Source of the DNA: Opitutales bacterium
Lineage (GTDB): Bacteria; Verrucomicrobiota; Verrucomicrobiia; Opitutales; Oceanipulchritudinaceae
Direction of reading: 5' to 3'
Assembly: GCA_020831485.1 (NCBI GenBank)
Contig: JAFIGG010000022.1
Coordinates: 1 to 47,475 of the forward strand
DNA length: 47,475 bases
How positions within the stretch are numbered: the stretch's first letter is position 1; the number at the start of each line of letters is the position of its first letter. The translations under genes were made by a program, and so were the position numbers. The notes beneath the pieces were generated by a model. It did no database searches. It saw only the letters and a list, made by a program, of their open reading frames with translations, and had not been told where the DNA came from. Positions 19,190 to 25,350 of the stretch are shown piece after piece.

Positions 19190-19972
19190 ATGAGCGATTC
19201 GCAGAACAACAATCCTTATCCGCCGGACGGCAAGTCTCGGGATACCTACGAAAAGACCCGCTTTGAGGATAAGCACCTGCATGAGGTGCACAGTTCACTC
19301 TTGCGCGAAAAAGAGGAGCCGTCTGAAAACTTCTCACCGATGCCATTAATCTTTGTCGGCCTCTTTATGGTGCTGGCATTTTGGAGTGGCATCTATCTTG
19401 TCTGGTATTCGGGTGATTTTGGGCCCTTCCACTATGATGAGACAGCCAAGCCCGGAGAGGCGATCGATGACACACCTCGTGAGGTCGATATGCTCGCATT
19501 GGGTCGTCGGGTTTACTCTCAAAACTGTGTGGCCTGCCACCAGTCCAATGGTCGTGGCATTTCGGGGGTCTATCCTTCCCTGGTTAATGTCGACTGGGTT
19601 CAGGACAATCCTGAAATGTTGGTAAAGGTGATGCTTTCGGGATTGGCTGGGCCAATTGAGGTGAATGGAAGTCCATACAACAATGCTATGACGCCTTTTG
19701 GGCGCCTTAGCGATCAGCAGATCGCCGCGGTTTTGACTTTTATCCGGACTGACGATTCGTTCGAGAACGACTCATATGAAGTGACTCCGGAACTGGTTGC
19801 CGAGGTTCGCGAACAATACGGGTCGCGTACCGATCCCTGGACTCAACCCGAGTTGGAGGAGATACATGGTCCCATTACTGGGGGTTGGAGCCCTTCTAAT
19901 GGCAATAGCAGTTCCAACGATGAGAATGATGATTCCGGAGACGGTGAAGCAGCTGAGACTGAGGAGAGCTAA
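19190..19972 (+). CDS. ccoP: CcoP-like membrane cytochrome c with a single heme site
   Basis: A 260-aa protein in the CcoP position. It has a soluble N-terminal segment of about 50 residues, one transmembrane helix (about 51-73) and one cytochrome c domain with NCVACHQSNGRG (C113, C116, H117) and a later Met-containing NAMTPFGRLSD. The last 25 residues are Ser/Asn/Asp/Glu-rich. Standard CcoP has two CxxCH motifs; only one exists here, so the subunit is reduced. Electron entry may instead come directly from ACIII. No CcoQ-like ORF separates ccoO and ccoP. The stop is 4 nt from the convergent stop of the neighbouring amidohydrolase gene. Confidence 0.87.
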   Translation: MSDSQNNNPYPPDGKSRDTYEKTRFEDKHLHEVHSSLLREKEEPSENFSPMPLIFVGLFMVLAFWSGIYLVWYSGDFGPFHYDETAKPGEAIDDTPREVDMLALGRRVYSQNCVACHQSNGRGISGVYPSLVNVDWVQDNPEMLVKVMLSGLAGPIEVNGSPYNNAMTPFGRLSDQQIAAVLTFIRTDDSFENDSYEVTPELVAEVREQYGSRTDPWTQPELEEIHGPITGGWSPSNGNSSSNDENDDSGDGEAAETEES

Positions 19973-19976
19973 ATAA

Positions 19977-20918
19977 TCAGCGGCAAAGTGTTTGCACGTG
20001 AGCCGTTGCTGCTTCGACAAGAGAGGGCAGGTGATAGCCGCCCTCCAACTGTGAGAAAATACGTCCGTCTGCCCATCGCCCGGCCCATTGCGTGGCCTTT
20101 TCCGTCATCCAGACAAAGTCTTTGGTCTGAAGACGTATGTCGGCAAGCGGGTCATTTATGTGAGCATCAAAGCCGGCGGATATCAAAATAAGTTCCGGTC
20201 GGAATCGGTCGATTTCAGGCTCAAGCTCTTCTTCGATTAAGCTCCTGTAGTATTCCCCATCCACTTGAGGTGGCACGGGCAGATTGAGGGTGAATCCATG
20301 GCCAATTTCGAGGCCTTGGTCATAGCTTTCACCGGTGTGCGGGTATAGTGGCATCTGGTGCAGACTGCAGAACAAGATTCGGGGTGAATTGTAGAAAGCC
20401 TCCTGCGTGCCGTTGCCATGATGAACATCCCAATCAAGGATACAAATTCGGTCCAAACCGTACTGAGATTCCGCGTAGCTGGCTGCAATCGCGATATTGT
20501 TGAATAGACAGAACCCCATCGCCTGCTCGTAGCGTGCATGGTGCCCGGGCGGTCTCGAACAGGCGAACGCGTGTTTATAGCCATCGCGCAAGACCGCGTC
20601 GATCCCGCGAACAGAAGCCCCGGCGGCCAATAAGGCTATACGGTAGGATTCTTCGCTGATAGCCGTTTCTCCACTGTCGGCCGTCTGGCGTCCACTCAGA
20701 CAGGATTCTTCGATGAATTGACGGTATTCCGGCGAATGCACGCGTTCTAGGTGTTTGACTGCAACCGGTTCAGGTTGGAGCCAGTCCAGGCGGTCCGCGA
20801 AGTCGCATCGGCGAAGCGCCCCGGCGATCAGTCGTGCCCGTTCCGGGCGTTCCGGATGGTGAGGTCCGGTGTCGTGGAGGTCAAAGTCAGGATGATAGAT
20901 GACGGCGGTCTGAGTCAC
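19977..20918 (-). CDS. Histone deacetylase / AcuC-AphA superfamily amidohydrolase
   Basis: A 313-aa zinc-dependent deacetylase-fold enzyme. Motifs: GPHHPERPER (18-27), the active-site RPPGHH (His 126-127), LDWDVHHGNG (zinc ligands Asp164 and His166), SLHQMPLYP and SAGFDAHINDP (third zinc ligand Asp). Bacterial members remove acetyl groups from lysines, polyamines or other small amides; the substrate cannot be assigned here. The reading starts at GTG 20918. The gene is convergent with ccoP, the two stop codons being 4 nt apart, and no terminator hairpin is visible between them, so the transcripts may overlap. Confidence 0.9.
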   Translation of the reverse strand: MTQTAVIYHPDFDLHDTGPHHPERPERARLIAGALRRCDFADRLDWLQPEPVAVKHLERVHSPEYRQFIEESCLSGRQTADSGETAISEESYRIALLAAGASVRGIDAVLRDGYKHAFACSRPPGHHARYEQAMGFCLFNNIAIAASYAESQYGLDRICILDWDVHHGNGTQEAFYNSPRILFCSLHQMPLYPHTGESYDQGLEIGHGFTLNLPVPPQVDGEYYRSLIEEELEPEIDRFRPELILISAGFDAHINDPLADIRLQTKDFVWMTEKATQWAGRWADGRIFSQLEGGYHLPSLVEAATAHVQTLCR

Positions 20919-20929
20919 ACTGGAGTCGA

Positions 20930-20958
20930 ACTATCGTCGACCCACTTTGAATCGTCAA
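20930..20958 (-). promoter_or_regulatory. Possible sigma70-type promoter for the deacetylase gene
   Basis: On the minus strand TTGACG (20958-20953) and GATAGT (20935-20930) are separated by exactly 17 nt. Matches to consensus are 5/6 and 4/6. The expected transcription start would leave only about 5 nt before the GTG codon, so a leaderless transcript or a downstream start would be implied. Confidence 0.35.
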
Positions 20959-21006
20959 TCGCTCAGCTCTGCTTACGCTAAAATCAGGTTGGCTGTTTTG
21001 AAAAAA

Positions 21007-21084
21007 TGGTGCCAGGCTCCCGTCTTTAGAAAAAAAGGGTGCCTGGCACCAAAGTTGGGTCCGAAAAGTGGGTGCCTGGCACCA
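21007..21084. repeat. Cluster of three GGTGCC palindromes
   Basis: Exact GGTGCCTGGCACCA copies lie at 21038-21051 and 21071-21084, 19 nt apart, with GGTCCGAAAAG in the spacer (21058-21068), the same 11-mer found in the spacer of the 5-50 pair. A degenerate, opposite-strand copy, TGGTGCCAGGCTCCC, lies at 21007-21021. The cluster sits between the 5' end of the deacetylase gene and the tRNA-Gly gene, a gap with no coding potential (20919-21172). It may be a REP-like element. Confidence 0.75.
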
Positions 21085-21122
21085 CTAGAGGGGGTTGGCG
21101 TCAATTTACGCGGAACTAAATC

Positions 21123-21151
21123 TTGACCTCTGCGAGGGGCTTTCCCATAAC
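21123..21151 (+). promoter_or_regulatory. Putative promoter of tRNA-Gly
   Basis: TTGACC (21123-21128) and CATAAC (21146-21151) are separated by 17 nt, matching the sigma70 consensus at 5/6 and 4/6. The predicted start would fall about 15 nt before the mature tRNA 5' end, a typical arrangement. Confidence 0.5.
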
Positions 21152-21172
21152 CACGTCTTCACTTTTGAAAGA

Positions 21173-21246
21173 GCGGGCGTAGTTTAGTGGTAAAACCCCG
21201 GCCTTCCAAGCCGGTGATGGGGGTTCGATTCCCCCCGCCCGCACCA
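21173..21246 (+). tRNA. tRNA-Gly (anticodon UCC)
   Basis: A 74-nt cloverleaf with a 7-bp acceptor stem (GCGGGCG with CGCCCGC), discriminator A and an encoded CCA end. The anticodon loop is CTTCCAA with anticodon TCC at 21205-21207, closed by the stem CCGGC/GCCGG. The T arm contains GTTCGATTC. It reads GGA/GGG glycine codons. No clear terminator follows, so the downstream gene at 21301 may share its transcript. Confidence 0.97.
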
Positions 21247-21300
21247 TGAATTTTGTATTTCCCTTGAAATAAAAGTGGGATTTCCTAGTCTTACTTATAT

Positions 21301-21747
21301 ATGAAAAAACTGATCCTTCTAGCCTCTTTCGTTTTTGCTTCAATTTCATCGCTCAATGCCGCTGGCGAGTGCTGTGCGGCGCATGCTGCTTCAGCTTCTG
21401 CAGATACGGTTAAGCCGGTGCAGATGGAGAAGGCGCAGTTTCCCGCTGAAGGTGTGACCGCTGAATATGTTCAGAAGGCGGCGGACGCCGGTTGCCCTGC
21501 CACGGCAATGATTCAGGCGCAGATGAAGGCTGCTGCCTCTAAGGATTCCTGCTGTTCAGCTGGTGTTCAGCAGGCCAGTGCAAAACCCGCAGCGGCGGAT
21601 TCCTGCTGTTCCGCCGAGTTGGCAGTGGCTGAAGCCCAGACCTCCAAGGGCGGCGATTGCTGCGCTGAAAAGTCGGATTGTGGTGAAAAGTGCACCGTTG
21701 TTGCTGCCGATTCAGCTGCTGAGGAAAGCGAATCAACCCAAGGTTGA
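21301..21747 (+). CDS. Exported cysteine-pair-rich protein, unknown function
   Basis: A 148-aa protein with a clear signal peptide (KKLILLASFVFASISSLNA, cleavage after about residue 20). The mature part is Ala/Ser-rich and contains eleven cysteines, eight of them in Cys-Cys pairs at 24-25, 84-85, 102-103 and 120-121, with others at 65, 127 and 131. Two near-identical segments (DSCCSA) are 18 residues apart. This pattern suggests binding of thiophilic metals such as copper or zinc, or disulfide-based redox work in the periplasm. I do not recognise the family. It begins 54 nt after tRNA-Gly and ends before a strong terminator. No Shine-Dalgarno is visible. Confidence 0.8.
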   Translation: MKKLILLASFVFASISSLNAAGECCAAHAASASADTVKPVQMEKAQFPAEGVTAEYVQKAADAGCPATAMIQAQMKAAASKDSCCSAGVQQASAKPAAADSCCSAELAVAEAQTSKGGDCCAEKSDCGEKCTVVAADSAAEESESTQG

Positions 21748-21770
21748 TTCAGGCTCCAACTGATTTTTTC

Positions 21771-21804
21771 AAAAGCGACCGTTTAACGACGGCCGCTTTT
21801 TTTT
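21771..21804 (+). terminator. Strong rho-independent terminator, possibly bidirectional
   Basis: The stem AAAGCG-A-CCGT pairs with ACGG-C-CGCTTT across the loop TTAACG, with one A/C mismatch, followed by a run of eight T (21797-21804). It ends the gene at 21301-21747. On the other strand the hairpin is followed by T-rich sequence and lies directly after the stop of the minus-strand 43-aa ORF, so it may also end the hemFE operon. Confidence 0.85.
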
Positions 21805-21934
21805 AGTCAGCAAAAAACACGAAATAGACCATCTGGAAAAGGATGTATGCGAGGATAGCAATGAGCACCCAGCTGAGAGGCCAGGGCTTTTTCGGCGGTT
21901 GGTCTTGTTGTAATTCTGGGTCTTTGCTTTCCAT
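21803..21934 (-). CDS. 43-aa single-helix membrane protein downstream of hemE
   Basis: ATG 21934 opens a 43-codon frame ending in TAA at 21803, inside the T-run of the terminator. The product has a polar Gln/Pro/Lys-rich N terminus (about 18 residues, ending KKPWPLSW) and one hydrophobic helix (VLIAILAYILFQMVYFVFF) to the end. It starts 12 nt after the hemE stop on the same strand, so it is probably the last gene of the hemF-hemE operon. The function is unknown; small tail-anchored proteins of this type can be complex-assembly factors, but nothing here proves that. Confidence 0.6.
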   Translation of the reverse strand: MESKDPELQQDQPPKKPWPLSWVLIAILAYILFQMVYFVFFAD

Positions 21935-21946
21935 CATTCAATCGGG

Positions 21947-22975
21947 TTAGAGGCTTTCTCCGGTGACGCATTCGAGCATGGCGGCGACGGATTCGAGCCG
22001 TGCGTCGGGTGTGATGCCGTGTCCGAGATTAAAGATATGTCCCTGACTGCCCTGCATGCGCTTGAGCAGGCTTTCGGTGGCAGCACGGGCAACTGCAGGA
22101 TCCATGGTAAGGACCTGGGAGTCCAGGTTGCCTTGCAGGGCACAGGTCAAAGGCATGCGATCGCGAATTGCACGCAGGTCGGTTGAGGCATCCAGGCTGA
22201 GTCCGCGGGCGCCGGTTGCGTGCAGGCTTTCGGCGTGGTGGGCCATGCCTTTGGCAAAAAGTATGACCGGAAAGTCTGCTGGCAGTGCTTGAATGATGCG
22301 TTCGATCCAGCGCAGGGACTGGTCCCGATAGAGATGCCCGGCACAGGCGGCACCCCAGGAGTCGAATACCTGGATTGCATCGACACCGGCATCAATCATC
22401 ATTCGAAAAAGAGCAATCAGCGCATCGCAGAGCTTCTCCATCAGCGCTTCAAAGTCCGCGGGCCGGGTGTAATACCATTCCATGAGCCGACGGTAACTGG
22501 TGCTCGATCCGCCCTCCACCATATAAGTCGCCAGAGTCCAGGGCGAACCCCCGAATCCAAGCAGGGTCTTCTCGTTGCCCAGTTGACTGCGTAGGCTGCG
22601 CAGGGTGGTGTCGACGTAGCTCAGGCTCGATTGCAGGTCGCTGGCTGAGAGTTCATTCAGTTGCTCGATGGAATCCAGGGCGAATTCCATTTCGATGCCT
22701 CCCTTTTCGCGGAAGTGGTAAGGCTGACCCAGCGCTTCAGGAATGATCAGAATATCACTGAAAAGAATGGCGGCATCCATCGGATAGCGGCGCAGGGGCT
22801 GCAGGGTAACTTCGACCGCCAGCTCCGGTGTCTGCACCATGGTGCGGAAGTCGGACTTCTGCTTGAGCGCGCGGTATTCCGGCAGGTAACGGCCAGCCTG
22901 GCGCATCATCCAGACCGGAGGCCGGTCGACGGGTTTACAGTGGAGAGCAGAGAGAAAGCGTTCGCGGGAGTTCAT
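21947..22975 (-). CDS. hemE: Uroporphyrinogen decarboxylase
   Basis: A 342-aa cytoplasmic enzyme that converts uroporphyrinogen III to coproporphyrinogen III in heme synthesis. Family motifs: PPVWMMRQAGRYLPEYR (19-35), AAILFSDILIIPEALG, GFGGSPWTLATYMVEGG, FDSWGAACAG and the C-terminal FNLGHGI. The ATG at 22975 was chosen; a reading from TTG 22993 would overlap hemF and add residues not expected for the family. Only 2 nt separate it from the hemF stop, so hemF-hemE is an operon, placed near a large set of cytochrome genes that need heme. Confidence 0.96.
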   Translation of the reverse strand: MNSRERFLSALHCKPVDRPPVWMMRQAGRYLPEYRALKQKSDFRTMVQTPELAVEVTLQPLRRYPMDAAILFSDILIIPEALGQPYHFREKGGIEMEFALDSIEQLNELSASDLQSSLSYVDTTLRSLRSQLGNEKTLLGFGGSPWTLATYMVEGGSSTSYRRLMEWYYTRPADFEALMEKLCDALIALFRMMIDAGVDAIQVFDSWGAACAGHLYRDQSLRWIERIIQALPADFPVILFAKGMAHHAESLHATGARGLSLDASTDLRAIRDRMPLTCALQGNLDSQVLTMDPAVARAATESLLKRMQGSQGHIFNLGHGITPDARLESVAAMLECVTGESL

Positions 22976-22977
22976 GT

Positions 22978-23889
22978 TCAATCGTCCAGCCAATTACGGG
23001 GTTTCAGGTAGTCGTTGACCAGCTCGAATTCCAGAGTTTCGGGTTCCGGGTGATAATCATACTCCCAGCGCACAAGTGGGGGCATGGACATCAGAATGCT
23101 TTCGGTGCGGCCCTTGCTTTGAATGCCAAAGAGGGTTCCCCGGTCGTAGAGCAGGTTAAACTCAACATAGCGACCCCGGCGGTAGAGCTGCCATTGCCGC
23201 TCCCGTTCGCCAAATTCCAAGTCTTTGCGGCGCTCGAAAATCGCAGCATAGGCCGGCCAAAAGGCGTCGCCAACCGAGCAGGCGAGGGCGCAGGCGGACT
23301 CGAATCCACCGCTGTTGTAGTCGTCAAAAAACAAACCACCGATCCCGCGGGTCTCGTTTCGGTGCGGGAGGAAAAAGTATTCGTCGCAGGCTGCCTTGAA
23401 CTTGGGATAGAGGTCCTTGCCCCAGGGTTCCACTGCAGCTCGCGCCGCTCCGTGCCAGGAACACACGTCCTGCATGAAAGGGTAGTAGGGCGTCAGGTCG
23501 AAGCCACCCCCGAACCACCACACCGGCTCGGCTGCATTGTCCTTCGGGCGGGTCGTGAAAAATCGCACGTTGAAATGTGTTGTCGGCAGGTAGGGGTTCC
23601 AGGGATGAAAGACCAGCGAGACCCCCATAGCGGTGAAGGGCTGGTTGGCCAGCTGAGGCCGGGCCTTGGTTGCGCTTGGCGGCAACGACTCGCCATGGAC
23701 ATGGGAAAAATTAATGCCAGCGCGTTCGAAGTAGCGCCCATCGGCAAATACCCGGCTGCGGCCACCGCCACCTTCTTCCCGCTCCCAGCGATCGTCGCGT
23801 TGTTTGACATCCGAATCCGCCGCCAGCAGATGCTGGCATATGCGGTCGTGCAGCTCGGTGAAACAGGACTCTACGCGCTCAGGGTTCAT
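22978..23889 (-). CDS. hemF: Oxygen-dependent coproporphyrinogen III oxidase
   Basis: A 303-aa cytoplasmic enzyme that oxidatively decarboxylates coproporphyrinogen III to protoporphyrinogen IX using O2, the step after HemE. Conserved segments: [66 protein letters not shown] and [15 protein letters not shown]. The length matches the family. It is the first gene of the hemF-hemE-small ORF operon and is divergent from the SDR gene across 96 nt. Use of the O2-dependent enzyme fits the aerobic respiratory operon nearby. Confidence 0.96.
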   Translation of the reverse strand: MNPERVESCFTELHDRICQHLLAADSDVKQRDDRWEREEGGGGRSRVFADGRYFERAGINFSHVHGESLPPSATKARPQLANQPFTAMGVSLVFHPWNPYLPTTHFNVRFFTTRPKDNAAEPVWWFGGGFDLTPYYPFMQDVCSWHGAARAAVEPWGKDLYPKFKAACDEYFFLPHRNETRGIGGLFFDDYNSGGFESACALACSVGDAFWPAYAAIFERRKDLEFGERERQWQLYRRGRYVEFNLLYDRGTLFGIQSKGRTESILMSMPPLVRWEYDYHPEPETLEFELVNDYLKPRNWLDD

Positions 23890-23985
23890 GAATGCGAATT
23901 AAGTTCGTTATCACCGTGTTCTTTGGCAATCCTCAAACAGCACAAACCGTTTGCACAGGTGGCTGGTCCGTACAGTTTACTGTGA

Positions 23986-24900
23986 ATGAACTCTGTAAGA
24001 CCCTTGATCACAATATTCGGTTGCGGCTATGTGGGCTCCGCTTTGGCACGCAAGGCACAGGAACGCGGCTGGCAGGTGCGGGCCTTGACCCGCAACGGGG
24101 AAAAGGCGCGCTTGCTGGAGGCTCTGGGTGTAGAGGTCTTGGTCGCGGATCTCGCCGACCGCAACTGGCATCGCAAATGGCAGCAGCGGGGCGATTACCT
24201 GGTCAATACGGTGTCTGCAGCGAGCCGGAGTCTGGAAGGCTACCATCATTCTTACCTTGAGGGTATGAAGTCGATCATCGCCTGGACGGCGGGTGGATCG
24301 AGCCAGTCTCAGCTGGTATATACCGGGAGCACCTCCGTCTATCCCCAGACTGATGGCTCTGAGGTGAGCGAATTGGACACGGGCCTCGACTTTCCCGGAT
24401 TGCGGCCGACTGCAGAGGTCTTGTTGGAAGCGGAGGCGCTGCTTCAGGAACCATTGCCTGGGATTCAGCATGCTTTTACCCTGCGCCTGGCCGGGATTTA
24501 CGGACCGGGGCGGCATTACCTGCTCGATCAGTTGCGGGAGGGAAAACTCGAATTCGCAGGCTCCGGCGATTATTTGGTCAATCTGATTCACCGCGACGAC
24601 ATTGTCTCCGCCATTTTCGCAGCACTTGAGTGTTCAGAAAAGGTCAGGGAGCGGGTTTTTAATGTCAGCGACGGTAATCCGGTGCTGAAGCGGGACTTGG
24701 TGCAGTGGTTGGCCAACGCTCTGGATAAGGGCAAGACCGCTTTCAATCCTGATGTCCAGACTGCCCGGCAACGGAGCCGCAGCGATGGCGAAGGCCGTAT
24801 GCCGCATCGGGTCATCCGAACGGATCGCATTCGTGACCAATTGCTGTGGACTCCTCAGTATAGGAGCTTCGAATCTGGTTATAAAGCACTGCTCGATTAG
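23986..24900 (+). CDS. NAD-binding SDR-family protein (atypical, YeeZ-like)
   Basis: A 304-aa Rossmann-fold protein of the extended or atypical short-chain dehydrogenase group. The dinucleotide-binding loop is ITIFGCGYVGSALA (8-21). The mid-protein motifs VYTGSTSVYP (about 109-118) and RLAGIYGPGRH are typical of NAD-dependent epimerase/dehydratase relatives. The usual catalytic Tyr-x3-Lys is not apparent: the expected region reads RPTAEVLLEAEALL. The substrate is unknown and activity as a classical epimerase is doubtful. ATG 23986 lies just after the inverted repeat ACAGT-TT-ACTGT (23972-23983). Confidence 0.8.
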   Translation: MNSVRPLITIFGCGYVGSALARKAQERGWQVRALTRNGEKARLLEALGVEVLVADLADRNWHRKWQQRGDYLVNTVSAASRSLEGYHHSYLEGMKSIIAWTAGGSSQSQLVYTGSTSVYPQTDGSEVSELDTGLDFPGLRPTAEVLLEAEALLQEPLPGIQHAFTLRLAGIYGPGRHYLLDQLREGKLEFAGSGDYLVNLIHRDDIVSAIFAALECSEKVRERVFNVSDGNPVLKRDLVQWLANALDKGKTAFNPDVQTARQRSRSDGEGRMPHRVIRTDRIRDQLLWTPQYRSFESGYKALLD

Positions 24901-24988
24901 CATCTCTGATTTAGCCAAGAGCCCTCTAGTTGACTACGCCTACTGGGTTTTACGGTTGAATAAGGGGTTTCCCTGAAGAGGAAATGGG

Positions 24989-25018
24989 TTGACCGAACCC
25001 CCTCTTTGGGGGGATACT
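24989..25018 (+). promoter_or_regulatory. Possible promoter of the giant gene with a dyad in the spacer
   Basis: TTGACC (24989-24994) and GATACT (25013-25018) are separated by 18 nt; the matches to sigma70 consensus are 5/6 and 4/6. The spacer contains a perfect inverted repeat, CCCCC-TCTTT-GGGGG (24998-25012). The predicted start leaves a leader of about 70 nt. A second small hairpin (TTTCC/GGAAA) lies upstream near 24968-24984. The remainder of the 24901-25097 gap has no coding potential. Confidence 0.4.
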
Positions 25019-25097
25019 GGGCCTTTCCGCTTGTCTTGCCCTTGGGCATGCTGCGTCCTAGAAGTTCTGGCAGCCACGTGGTTGTCTGCTCTCTCTT

Positions 25098-25350
25098 ATG
25101 TCACCTGAAAAACCAGACTTCTCCGTGGAGTTGCTTGAAGCGCGTATTTTGCTTTCTGCAACGCCCATGGACGACGGGCTTTTCAATGAGGATTCGGACA
25201 TCGGGGAAATTCCTCTGTTACACGAGGACATGAATGAGCAAGGCGGCTCCGGTTCAGGTGAGGGTGCCGACGATGGCCTTTTTGATGGCGATGCTGACTT
25301 TCAGGCTGTTTCTTTTGAGGAGCCTCAAACAACCCTCGATCAGGACAGCT
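25098..25350 (+). other. LEPR-XLL N-terminal domain and acidic linker of the giant protein
   Basis: Residues 1-84. SVELLEARILLSATP (about 9-23) matches the LEPR-XLL consensus (L-E-P-R-x-L-L-S-A), with Ala in place of Pro. It is followed by about 60 residues dominated by Asp, Glu, Gly and Ser. In known proteins this domain sits at the very N terminus of giant exported proteins and is thought to relate to sorting; its mechanism is not established. Confidence 0.85.

Noticed and set aside
21007-21084. Possible CRISPR array
   Set aside because: Only three palindromes, spacers of about 16-19 nt with shared sequence, and no cas genes; it matches the dispersed palindrome family instead.
23050-23985. 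311-aa plus-strand ORF
   Set aside because: Antisense to hemF, which is clearly identified; no domain seen.
24930-24958. TTGACT as promoter of the giant gene
   Set aside because: No -10-like hexamer at a suitable distance; the element at 24989-25018 is better.
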